A stretch of 21,688 bases of DNA. Source: a virus. Below the pieces are notes generated by a model. That model did no database searches. It saw nothing but the letters and a program-made list of their open reading frames with translations, and was not told where the DNA came from. The position numbers and the translations under genes were made by a program. The stretch spans positions 1 through 21,688 of the IMG/VR virus record IMGVR_UViG_3300038723_000138, one strand, 5' to 3'. Of this stretch, positions 1-7,101 are shown one piece after another (position 1 is the stretch's first letter; every line of letters begins with the position of its first letter).

Positions 1-17
1 GTTTCCCAGTCACGATC
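1..17 (+). other. Random-amplification primer remnant
   Basis: Bases 1-17 read GTTTCCCAGTCACGATC, which matches the tag of the 'primer A/B' random PCR (SISPA-type) protocols used to amplify viral DNA. It is related to the M13 forward primer but is not identical to it. It is almost certainly not phage sequence, and it shows that the contig end is an amplification end and not a natural genome terminus. Confidence 0.85.
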
Positions 18-43
18 CGGTGGACACCACTAGAAAATAGGGT

Positions 44-75
44 GCACCCACCCCTTCATCAATGAAGGCGGGTGC
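44..75 (+). terminator. Stem-loop upstream of the first gene, possible terminator
   Basis: Outer arms GCACCC (44-49) and GGGTGC (70-75) and inner arms CCTTCAT (53-59) and ATGAAGG (62-68) can form a two-part hairpin with a small internal loop. No clear T-run follows on the plus strand, so this may be a factor-assisted terminator or a processing hairpin. The rest of 76-210 is an untranslated leader without a supported gene. Confidence 0.4.
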
Positions 76-210
76 TATTACCCACAAATTTCTAAGCCAA
101 ATCCAAATGGCTAAAATTTCTCAATCAATTTCAAACGACTTATCTAAGTCTTAATCAAAAGTTCTCTAAAAGTCCTCCTATGGGCTTTACATTAAGCCTC
201 AAGGGTATTT

Positions 211-828
211 ATGAGCCTATTAATAGTTACTCCCATGTATGGGGGAATGTGCCAAGCACCATATTTCAAATCCTGTCTTGAATTACAGGAAGCCTTCTTA
301 ACGAATGGGCTGGATTTTGATTTCTTGATCACGACCAATGAAAGCCTAATCACAAGGGCAAGAAATACATCCGTTGCTAAATTTTTAAAAACGGATTTTG
401 AATACATGATGTTTATAGATGGGGATATTGAGTTTTCCCCTGATGATGTGGCGAAGCTCTGGAATCTGGAAGCAGATGTGTGCTGTGGTGCTTATCCAAT
501 GAAAAAGATGGGTAAGGGAACAACGGCATGGAAGGATGGTGTTCAAGTGCCTTTAGAGGAATTTAAAGAAGTCACTCCGATAGATTATGCAGGAACAGGG
601 TTTTTGATGATCTCTCGTAAAGCGATTGAAAAGATGATTGAAAGTTATCCCGAAACCAAACATGAAGAATCTATTGGTGATTGTTGGGCGTTATTCGACA
701 CTGAAATCAAACATGGTGTTTATTTAAGTGAAGATTATTCCTTCTGTGATAAATGGCGTGAGATTGGCGGGGAGATTCTCCTAGACCCCTCTATTAAATT
801 AAAACACTACGGTATGTATGGATATTGA
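211..828 (+). CDS. Phage glycosyltransferase-like protein
   Basis: A 205-residue GT-A fold protein. The N-terminus (LLIVTPMYGG) has the hydrophobic strand and turn seen where sugar-nucleotide transferases bind nucleotide. A metal-binding DxD motif sits in FIDGD at residues 68-72, followed by a short acceptor region with AGTGFLMISR around residue 127. This resembles the short Anp1/GT-A-type transferases found in many phages, which would transfer a sugar from a nucleotide donor to DNA, a virion protein or a host surface glycan; the substrate cannot be read from sequence. The start is supported by AAGGG five bases upstream. The 3' end overlaps TerL by 11 bases, so it is translated with the packaging genes. 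The family call is fairly secure; the role is open. Confidence 0.72.
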   Translation: MSLLIVTPMYGGMCQAPYFKSCLELQEAFLTNGLDFDFLITTNESLITRARNTSVAKFLKTDFEYMMFIDGDIEFSPDDVAKLWNLEADVCCGAYPMKKMGKGTTAWKDGVQVPLEEFKEVTPIDYAGTGFLMISRKAIEKMIESYPETKHEESIGDCWALFDTEIKHGVYLSEDYSFCDKWREIGGEILLDPSIKLKHYGMYGY

Positions 829-3133
829 TCCTATCTCCATCCTTGATGGCGCGTTAGGTGATAACAAACTCTCTACCTACATCCCATACGGTCATCCTGA
901 CACGTTATGTCCCGAAGGTATTGTCTGGCAGAAAAAGAATGAAATAGGCGAATGGAGTGAGTGGTCTAACCACCCATGGCAGTGGGAATTCCACCAAGCC
1001 GGAAAAACGTACACACAACGAATGTTGGAATGTGCGAATCGTGTGGGCAAATGTGTGACTGGAGATCAGCTAATTGATCATCCTGACGGCACAAAGACAA
1101 AAGCCGTCGATCTTTACAACAATGGTGAGCCTTTTGATGTGCTTTCTTGGGATGGAGACAAGATTGTTTCTGCGGAGGCATGTCTACCGATAAAAAAAGC
1201 CACGCAGCCTTGTTATCGCGTTTATTTATCTAGTGGGGATTATTTTGAGTGCGCCTCTGGCCACCGCGTTTTAACTTCCCAAGGCTATGACTTCGTAGGA
1301 CGGATTCTCTCATCCTTTGCTTGCCTTCAGGCGAATGATTCGGCGTTCTTCCAGTTAATTCGTGCCTTAAGTGGTTGGCGTTACACGAAAAAACTTGCAG
1401 GTTTTCTGGTCGGTTGTCTATCGGATTACCGTTTATATGGTGAACAACTTCGTCAGGGGTTAAAAGACGACCAAGCTGGTTTTCCATCACAAGACGGTGT
1501 TCCGCAACATACCTCTGTTTTGTGCAGTGCGGGTGTTCAGGATAATAAATATACCTATAACCCTTCAGCATTTTTACTCCACCCTTCCAGTCAGGGTGGC
1601 CTGAACCGCTTCGAGGGCCGGTTCTTTGGGTTTTTATTTTGTGTTTATAACAACATTGCTGCACACCTCGGCGGCTTACGCCAAGTTTTTTTGCGACTTC
1701 TTCCTGAGTTAGTTTCTCGTTTTCTATCAGGTTGCGAACAGAATCAACATCAATACGCGGCATTACGGTCTCCAAATGGATGTGTAAACAAAATTGTAGC
1801 ATACAACGTTATTAGCGCACAACCAGTTTATGACTTCACTGTTATTCAATACGGCAATTATGTAGCTGGCGGAGCAATACATCACAACACTTACTCTGCC
1901 GCACCCGAAGTCGCTTATCACATGACGGGCTTATATCCTGACTGGTGGGAAGGACGGCGTTTTAACAAACCTGTATTAGTGTGGACAGGCTCACCCACTA
2001 ACGAAACCTCAAGAGACATTGTTCAAAAAGCCTTAATTGGTGGAACAGGTCAGGATTTAGGGACAGGGTATATACCGAAAGATTTATTTGTTGGTAAACC
2101 TAATATGAGACAGGCGGGTGTCTCTAATGTAGTTGATCAGTTTAAAGTCCGTCACATCTCTGGCGGTGTTTCGCAATGTATTTTAAAAACCTACGAACAG
2201 GGATGGAGGAAGTGGCAAGGCACACAACCTGATGTTATTTGGTTAGACGAAGAACCCGATCAGTCATCAGATCAAAAACCGATCTTTAGTGAAGCCCTAA
2301 CCCGACTCTTGACATCTCAAGGGATCATGATGGTGACGTTCACACCCTTACTGGGACAGACCGATCTCGTTATCCACTTTGAAAAGGGCGGCCCTGGTAT
2401 TTGGTTAGGCAGAGCGACTTGGGATGATGCACCCCATCTTAACGAAAGATTAAAAGCGGAGTTAATCGCTTCTTATCCTGAATGGCAACGTGAAGCCCGT
2501 ACTAAAGGTGTGCCGATGATGGGTGAGGGAAGAATCTTCACAGAGGATGAGTCAAATATTATTTGTGAGCCATTTCAAATCCCACCTCACTATGCGCGTA
2601 TTTGTGGGATTGATTTTGGTTTAGACCATCCCGCCGCAGGCGCATGGATAGCATGGGATCGAGATACGGACACGATCTATTTATACGACTGTTACCGTAA
2701 ATCAGGCGAACAGCCCTTATATCACGCAGAGGCAATTAAGCGACGAGGAAATATCCCTGTCGCATGGCCTCACGACGGAGCAGATCGAGAAAAAGGATCA
2801 GGTATAACCTTAAAAGACCAGTACCAAAAACATGGCGTGAACATGTTAGGTCGATCCGCAAGATATAAAAACGACAAAGGTGGATCACAACCTCAATGGC
2901 CTGTGATTGAAGAAATTATTGAAAGAGAAAAAACAGGTCGTTTTAAAGCGTTCTCAAATTGTATTGAGTATCTTTCAGAGAGAAGAACCTACCATACGAA
3001 AGACGGAAAAATTATTGATCGTGGAGACGACACATTAAAAGCCACTTTCTACGCAGTGATGATGAAGCGTTACGCCGCTTCTCAAACCATGATTAAAAAC
3101 AAACCAAACCTAACACCCATAATGAGAATGTAA
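818..3133 (+). CDS. terL: Terminase large subunit interrupted by an intein
   Basis: DNA-packaging motor: an N-terminal ATPase and a C-terminal RNase H-like nuclease that cuts concatemers. The precursor is 771 residues. Removing residues 79-357 (the intein) gives 492 residues, a normal TerL length. After splicing the P-loop reads ANRVGK|TYSAAPE. Walker B is DVIWLDEE (472-479), the coupling motif is TFTPLLG (507-513), and nuclease acidic residues lie in GIDFG (D599), PHDGADR (D653) and RGDD (near 737). No small terminase gene is visible in the window. The gene starts inside the end of the glycosyltransferase gene and its stop overlaps the next start (TAATG). The motor cannot hydrolyse ATP until the intein is removed, because the intein separates the P-loop Lys from its Thr. 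Confidence 0.93.
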   Translation: MDIDPISILDGALGDNKLSTYIPYGHPDTLCPEGIVWQKKNEIGEWSEWSNHPWQWEFHQAGKTYTQRMLECANRVGKCVTGDQLIDHPDGTKTKAVDLYNNGEPFDVLSWDGDKIVSAEACLPIKKATQPCYRVYLSSGDYFECASGHRVLTSQGYDFVGRILSSFACLQANDSAFFQLIRALSGWRYTKKLAGFLVGCLSDYRLYGEQLRQGLKDDQAGFPSQDGVPQHTSVLCSAGVQDNKYTYNPSAFLLHPSSQGGLNRFEGRFFGFLFCVYNNIAAHLGGLRQVFLRLLPELVSRFLSGCEQNQHQYAALRSPNGCVNKIVAYNVISAQPVYDFTVIQYGNYVAGGAIHHNTYSAAPEVAYHMTGLYPDWWEGRRFNKPVLVWTGSPTNETSRDIVQKALIGGTGQDLGTGYIPKDLFVGKPNMRQAGVSNVVDQFKVRHISGGVSQCILKTYEQGWRKWQGTQPDVIWLDEEPDQSSDQKPIFSEALTRLLTSQGIMMVTFTPLLGQTDLVIHFEKGGPGIWLGRATWDDAPHLNERLKAELIASYPEWQREARTKGVPMMGEGRIFTEDESNIICEPFQIPPHYARICGIDFGLDHPAAGAWIAWDRDTDTIYLYDCYRKSGEQPLYHAEAIKRRGNIPVAWPHDGADREKGSGITLKDQYQKHGVNMLGRSARYKNDKGGSQPQWPVIEEIIEREKTGRFKAFSNCIEYLSERRTYHTKDGKIIDRGDDTLKATFYAVMMKRYAASQTMIKNKPNLTPIMRM
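1230..1763 (-). CDS. HNH homing endonuclease encoded antisense inside the intein
   Basis: A 177-residue protein from the ATG at 1763. An N-terminal helix-turn-helix (about residues 12-45, LTQEEVAKKLGVSRRGVQQC) is followed by an HNH_3-type nuclease domain (about 68-135). Key residues are EHRLVME near 89-95, the His pair H108/H109 in VVHHINGNPIDN, N121 in PENLQ, and H131 in NANHLRH. A basic tail ends at residue 177. The start is chosen because GGAG lies six bases upstream (1773-1770); an in-frame ATG at 1802 has no such site. It would cut intein-free terL alleles and drive intein homing. Its last 24 or so codons lie opposite intein block B. All key HNH residues look intact, so it is probably active, unlike many decayed intein nucleases. 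Confidence 0.9.
   Translation of the reverse strand: MPRIDVDSVRNLIENEKLTQEEVAKKLGVSRRGVQQCCYKHKIKTQRTGPRSGSGHPDWKGGVKMLKGYRYIYYPEHPHCTKQRYVAEHRLVMENQLGRLLTPDEVVHHINGNPIDNRPENLQVFSCNANHLRHELTGRTPNHSPEGKQRMRESVLRSHSLGKLKRGGQRRTQNNPH
1793..1822 (-). promoter_or_regulatory. Candidate antisense promoter for the HNH gene
   Basis: On the minus strand TTGTGC (1822-1817) lies 18 bases before TACAAT (1798-1793), and the latter carries an extended -10 (TGC directly before it). The predicted start near 1786 leaves a leader of about 23 bases with the GGAG site before the ATG at 1763. The -35 matches consensus at only three of six positions, so this is a candidate only. It lies within the codons for the intein's C-terminal splicing block. 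Confidence 0.4.
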
Positions 3134-3504
3134 TGGCAACAGGACAAGATTTAGAAAAACATTTTGTAGTAAATGGTATGAATCCTGAAAAACGTGTTTC
3201 GTATAAAGGACTCGACATCTACCTTGCTGACTCCGGCCCTCATTACGACGTAAAAGATCGCGGCTTTACAAAAGATGAAATGGAGCAATTCGGATTAGGT
3301 TATTACATGACCGTATGGGCAATTGGTGTGCATGGAAAAGTGACAGGTTATATACCTTTATTCTTTGAAGCCTTACACGATATGGAATTATCAGATCGTA
3401 AAACAGCCCGTCTTAATTCCGCAGAACTACAAGCGAAAGGGTTTATTAACCACGCATTAAAAGTAGGCTTATTTAATAAAGAGAAGTTATATGCCGCAGC
3501 TTAG
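3133..3504 (+). CDS. Unknown small protein between terminase and portal
   Basis: A 123-residue protein I do not recognise. It is soluble, without an evident signal or membrane segment, with a conserved-looking core (KRVSYKGLDIYLADSGPHYDVKD and GYYMTVWAIGVHGKVTGYIPLFFEALHDME) and a charged C-terminal half. Its start overlaps the TerL stop by one base (TAATG) and its end overlaps the portal start by 14 bases, so it is translationally coupled on both sides. Position suggests a packaging or head accessory role, but nothing in the sequence proves that. Confidence 0.85.
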   Translation: MATGQDLEKHFVVNGMNPEKRVSYKGLDIYLADSGPHYDVKDRGFTKDEMEQFGLGYYMTVWAIGVHGKVTGYIPLFFEALHDMELSDRKTARLNSAELQAKGFINHALKVGLFNKEKLYAAA

Positions 3505-5293
3505 AAAAACTGACTTCAACCAAGTAGCGGATTATATCTGTGATGAGTTAGAGACTCGTCGTACTGATCGAAAAGACTTCGATAAAGAAATGAAGGAGAT
3601 TGATCGCCAATTAGCGATGAAGCCAGACATCTCCCATAAACTAGACGGTAACGGGCGACCTGTTCCTGATTTAGCGTGGCTACCAGAAGTTGAACTCCCA
3701 TTACAAAGCCAGACGTTAGAAGTTTTAACGGCAGATTCAAGACGCATGATGCTACCTGATTCGGGCACATGGTTTGAGTCTATCGCAATGGTCGATGATG
3801 AGTATTTAAGTAAAGTTGATTTTGAATCTTTTATACCAGGCGACGAAAACGAAGTCCCTTCTTTAATCACCCAAGACAACGCTAATCAATTAGTCACGGG
3901 TGTATTAAATCACTGGCATGGGCAGTATGACTTTGGACACCATATTGATCTAATCAACGCCGAGTCGTTTAAATATGGGATGGGGATCGGCATCCCTAAA
4001 ATGGTAACAAAGAATGTCTTAATGCACACAGCTAAGGGAGTTATAAAACAAAACCAACGCTTTCCTGTATTAATACCAGGTTCAATTAAAAACACTTATC
4101 TCGACACAAAGTTCAATGCTGTAATGTGTGAAGGGTTAGCGTTAGGGCCAAGTGAAATCTCATGTAAAAAAATGAGATTAGAAGATTTAAAGAAAGCCGC
4201 TAATAAAGGATCAAAAGACCCATTAAACGAAAATGGCGGCTGGATGCCTGCGGCACTGAAAGACTTAACGCCCGATAAAAATAATTTAGTTGAAGTAGTG
4301 GAAATGGATGGTGACTTTGTTGTTCCACGTAAAACCACTGATAATATTTTAATTGAAAACGCGATTATCACTGTTGCTATAGGTCAAGGCGATAAGAAAG
4401 TTGTCAGGATAAGATATAAGAAGTTCGACTTCCCTACTAAAATCAGATTCCCTTATCACTGTGAGCATATTGACAATCCTTACTCCACTTCTCCATTAAG
4501 AAAAGGCTCGCCGATTCAAAAAGCAGCCGTTCACGCATTAAGTAAGTATATGGAAGTGGCTGCGTTACATGCGGGTGCGATTGTTCAATATGATCGTGAC
4601 GACCAAACCTTCGCAAGTGAAGGCGGCCCACGAATACATCCTTACGCGCAATGGGGCACGACAGGCGAAACCAAAATACACCAAATTGGTGATCCGCAAG
4701 CGATGTTCAATACGTATGTTGGTCTGTTAAGCCAGTATTCTGATGTAACAGGCATTAACGCACCAAGATTAGGCGCACAAACCACCTCTCACACCACGGC
4801 GTTTGCAAAAGAAGCGGAGATCAATCGAGGCACAGTGAGAACGGTTGATTATGTCCGTAACACCCTCAAAGGCCCTTTAAATCAATGGTTATCCATTGCT
4901 TACAAGATGGGTCGTGAAGAAATGAAGAAGGATGTGATCTATATCGAGCCTTATAACGGGTTTGTTGAACTAGATAAAAACCGATTACCAGAAGAAGCTA
5001 TTTTTAATATTTATGGTTCAGGCACACCCGCAGAAGAAGCACAGAAAGAACAAAAACGCATGACTGCATTACAAACCGCGATGCAGATGGATCAATTAAA
5101 TATCCAACTAGGTAATCAACCTATTTTAGATTTAGAAAAAGGCATTGAACAGGTATTAAGAAAAGGAGAGTGGACGGATGTCGACGCTATCACCCGAACA
5201 AAAGAAGTTTCTCAAGGAGCTGAAGATCAATCCCTTATGGGCACAGATATTGGAAGCGTTGCAGAGGCCGACCTTAACGCCTTACAAGCCTAA
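3491..5293 (+). CDS. Portal (head-tail connector) protein
   Basis: A 600-residue protein that follows the terminase, as portals of T7-like and related podoviruses do, and of the usual length for that group. The N-terminal 35 residues are a charged helix (DELETRRTDRKDFDKEMKEI). A central region includes PYHCEHIDNPYSTSPLRKGSPIQ, and later GINAPRLGAQTTSHTTAFAKEAEINRG resembles the stem/clip helices of this family. The C-terminus is helical and acidic. The portal forms the dodecameric ring through which DNA enters and leaves and on which TerL docks. The start ATG lies in the end of the preceding gene; GAGAAG upstream is a weak ribosome site, so coupling probably matters. Confidence 0.85.
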   Translation: MPQLRKTDFNQVADYICDELETRRTDRKDFDKEMKEIDRQLAMKPDISHKLDGNGRPVPDLAWLPEVELPLQSQTLEVLTADSRRMMLPDSGTWFESIAMVDDEYLSKVDFESFIPGDENEVPSLITQDNANQLVTGVLNHWHGQYDFGHHIDLINAESFKYGMGIGIPKMVTKNVLMHTAKGVIKQNQRFPVLIPGSIKNTYLDTKFNAVMCEGLALGPSEISCKKMRLEDLKKAANKGSKDPLNENGGWMPAALKDLTPDKNNLVEVVEMDGDFVVPRKTTDNILIENAIITVAIGQGDKKVVRIRYKKFDFPTKIRFPYHCEHIDNPYSTSPLRKGSPIQKAAVHALSKYMEVAALHAGAIVQYDRDDQTFASEGGPRIHPYAQWGTTGETKIHQIGDPQAMFNTYVGLLSQYSDVTGINAPRLGAQTTSHTTAFAKEAEINRGTVRTVDYVRNTLKGPLNQWLSIAYKMGREEMKKDVIYIEPYNGFVELDKNRLPEEAIFNIYGSGTPAEEAQKEQKRMTALQTAMQMDQLNIQLGNQPILDLEKGIEQVLRKGEWTDVDAITRTKEVSQGAEDQSLMGTDIGSVAEADLNALQA

Positions 5294-5390
5294 ACAAGAT
5301 TCAGATCAGTTTCATAAGTTTATTTATGAAAGTGGTCGAATACGTGAAAACGAAGATTTAATTAACCAACTAAAGGTGAATTATGACTGA
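5178..5390 (+). CDS. Small overlapping protein between portal and scaffold
   Basis: A 70-residue protein whose start overlaps the portal 3' end by 116 bases in another frame. The ATG at 5178 has GGAG about nine bases upstream (AAAAGGAGAGTGGACGG), which is better than most starts here, and the stop overlaps the scaffold start by eight bases. The sequence is helical (LSPEQKKFLKELKINPLWAQILEAL) with a charged end; the function is unknown. Small genes in this place are common in podovirus-like phages, which together with the ribosome site supports real expression. Confidence 0.75.
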   Translation: MSTLSPEQKKFLKELKINPLWAQILEALQRPTLTPYKPKQDSDQFHKFIYESGRIRENEDLINQLKVNYD

Positions 5391-5958
5391 GCAAACCGTG
5401 ACTACGGAAACCGACGTAGAGTCAGTGACATCTACAGAGGAGAGTGGTGCACAGGATGATCTGGATAAATTACTCGCCGATTTTGACGAGGAAACATCTA
5501 GTCAATCCGAGCAATCGGATCAAGGGTCTGAACAGCCCACCACTTCTCTTGATGATGAAGATAAACAATTCCTTCAGAGTCTGAAAGAACAGGAAACTGA
5601 ACGACAGATAAACGAAGAAATTGATCGCATGTCAGAACATGTGCCAGAGGACGTAACTATCCCTAACGATGTATTAAGGGCAATGGTTGAGTATAAGGCA
5701 GCAAAAAACCCAAAGATTGCCGACGCATTTATGAAGCGGCATCAAAATCCCGAAGCATGGGGTAAGGTGTCTAAATCATTAGTGTCAGAAATATCCAAAG
5801 GTTTTCAAAAACAACCTGACAAAAAATCCACTCAGGATAGAGAAGCGGTGATAGCGGCTGTACAGAGTGCATCCACATCCTCGCAAGAAGAATCCCAGCC
5901 TGATTTCAGTAAAATGAATGACGCGCAATACCAGAAATGGAAAAGGGAGAACTTGTAG
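5383..5958 (+). CDS. Scaffolding protein
   Basis: A 191-residue protein with an acidic, low-complexity N-terminal half rich in Glu, Asp, Ser and Thr and a helical, charged C-terminal half ending MNDAQYQKWKRENL. It sits directly upstream of the major capsid gene, the usual place for a scaffold that nucleates procapsid assembly and then leaves the shell; the basic C-terminus is the usual capsid-binding part. No protease motif is visible. AAAGGTG lies before the start ATG, and the first codons overlap the preceding gene. The call rests on composition, size and position, as scaffolds share little sequence. Confidence 0.72.
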   Translation: MTEQTVTTETDVESVTSTEESGAQDDLDKLLADFDEETSSQSEQSDQGSEQPTTSLDDEDKQFLQSLKEQETERQINEEIDRMSEHVPEDVTIPNDVLRAMVEYKAAKNPKIADAFMKRHQNPEAWGKVSKSLVSEISKGFQKQPDKKSTQDREAVIAAVQSASTSSQEESQPDFSKMNDAQYQKWKRENL

Positions 5959-5984
5959 CGGGGATAACGTCATGGAGGTAAATC

Positions 5985-7061
5985 ATGGCTCAAACTATTT
6001 CCGCAACAGATACCGAGCTACAAAAGCCGGTAAATGCGATCTTTCAGCAGGACTTTTTAAGAAATGCTAAAGCTCGCTGCCCATATTTCATGGGCACACA
6101 AAAAGGTGAAGTAACTGAACACTCAGGCACTTCAACAATCAAATGGCGACGAATTGAGAACTTAACGCCGACCACCACTGCTTTAAGTGAATTAACGGGT
6201 ACTGCATCTTATATGCAGGGTCGTGATTCTGTTGCAGCATCTTTCACAGATGTAACCGCAACGGTAGGCAAGTATGGTCAGTTTTATATTCTTAATGAAG
6301 AAGCTGATTTGTTTAACTACAACGGTCAAACCGCTAAATTGGTTGAAACCCTTGCTATTTCAGCAGGTCGTTCACTTAACCAACTACAACGTAACGTCGT
6401 AGAAGATAACGCTACTGTTGTTTATGCAAACGGTGGTGCTGATTCTGCAGTGAATACGGTGATTGCTGTTGGTGATGTTCAAAATGTCATTAACACATTA
6501 GATCGTAACTCTGCAATGACGTTTACGCCAATGACCACAGGCTCTACCAACATCGGCACTGTTCCTGTTCTACCTGCTTATTGGGGTTTAACTCACCCTG
6601 ACGTAGCAGTGGATATTTCAGGTTTATCTGGTTTTACTTCTGTTGAGAAGTATGCAGGTCAGGTTGACACTGTAATGGGTGAATTTGGAACGCTAAGTGT
6701 TGCTGGTCAAGCTGTACGTTTTGTATCAAGTGAAGATGCTTCTATTGATACTGACGTAGGTGCGACAGGTGGTTCAGGTGTTCGTGAAACCACTAACTCA
6801 AAAGCCGATCTGTATCACACTGTTGTCTACGGTATGGACGCAGTTGGTTCTGTGGGTATGGGTGAAGAACACACTGACGGTATCTACCGAGCAGGTGATT
6901 CAATGGACTCCATTGAACTGATCTTGAAAGAGAAAGGTTCTGGCGGTACATCCGATCCGTTGAATGAAATTTCAACACTTGGTTGGAAGTCATGGCACAG
7001 TGGCGCAATCCTCAATGCAAATTGGGCACGCACCATTCGTTCCGCAGCTTCTAGCTTATAA
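5985..7061 (+). CDS. Major capsid protein, N4-gp56 family
   Basis: A 358-residue HK97-fold capsid protein. The N-terminus (QQDFLRNAKARCPYFMGTQKGEVTEHSGTST) and the segment IKWRRIENLTPTTTALSELTG (residues 50-70) are typical of the N4-gp56-like capsid family, as is YGQFYILNEEADLF near residue 96. It has the best ribosome site in the head operon: GGAGGT six bases before ATG, in keeping with the need for hundreds of copies. It is followed by a GC-rich hairpin that may cut or protect the transcript. No cleaved delta domain is apparent, in line with a separate scaffold gene upstream. Confidence 0.88.
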   Translation: MAQTISATDTELQKPVNAIFQQDFLRNAKARCPYFMGTQKGEVTEHSGTSTIKWRRIENLTPTTTALSELTGTASYMQGRDSVAASFTDVTATVGKYGQFYILNEEADLFNYNGQTAKLVETLAISAGRSLNQLQRNVVEDNATVVYANGGADSAVNTVIAVGDVQNVINTLDRNSAMTFTPMTTGSTNIGTVPVLPAYWGLTHPDVAVDISGLSGFTSVEKYAGQVDTVMGEFGTLSVAGQAVRFVSSEDASIDTDVGATGGSGVRETTNSKADLYHTVVYGMDAVGSVGMGEEHTDGIYRAGDSMDSIELILKEKGSGGTSDPLNEISTLGWKSWHSGAILNANWARTIRSAASSL

Positions 7062-7065
7062 CCAT

Positions 7066-7085
7066 GAGGGGCGTATTAGCCCCTC
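7066..7085 (+). terminator. GC-rich hairpin after the capsid gene
   Basis: Perfect 7-bp arms GAGGGGC (7066-7072) and GCCCCTC (7079-7085) with a six-base loop, five bases after the capsid stop. The trailing CATTT is a poor U-tract, so this is more likely a partial terminator or 3' stabiliser setting a high capsid-to-downstream ratio. Confidence 0.6.
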
Positions 7086-7101
7086 CATTTAGGAGACTAA
7101 T

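Larger units (their letters stand above)
1052..1888 (+). other. Class 1 intein in the TerL P-loop (TerL residues 79-357)
   Basis: A 279-residue in-frame insertion. It starts with Cys (CVTGDQLI, block A) and ends GGAIHHN, followed by Thr as the +1 nucleophile. Block B is ECASGHRVLT with the conserved His (TerL residue 149), but the usual Thr three positions before it is Ala. Block F is VYDFTVIQYGNYVAGG. The penultimate His and terminal Asn are present, so full splicing chemistry looks possible. The splicing parts are about 83 residues (79-161) and 35 residues (323-357). The ~161-residue spacer between them shows no LAGLIDADG or HNH motif in this frame; it is the opposite-strand reading of an HNH gene. 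The Cys1 nucleophile argues against class 3, which is known from some phage terminase inteins. Confidence 0.93.

Noticed and set aside
62-154. 30-codon plus-strand frame in the leader
   Set aside because: It starts in the loop and 3' arm of the hairpin, has no Shine-Dalgarno, and its product has no distinctive composition.
966-1181. Minus-strand 71-codon frame over the TerL/intein N-terminal junction
   Set aside because: Composition is erratic (many Cys, His and Gln), it has no motif or ribosome site, and it overlaps conserved P-loop and block A codons; it is a shadow of terL.
1301-1783. Intein spacer read as an in-frame endonuclease domain
   Set aside because: No LAGLIDADG, HNH or GIY motif appears in this frame; the sequence is explained as the complement of the HNH gene.
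3516-3879. Minus-strand frames of 84 and 115 codons over the portal gene
   Set aside because: Low-information Ser-rich complements of a conserved gene, with no motifs or start signals; they show that open antisense frames alone are common here, so the HNH claim rests on its domains and signals.
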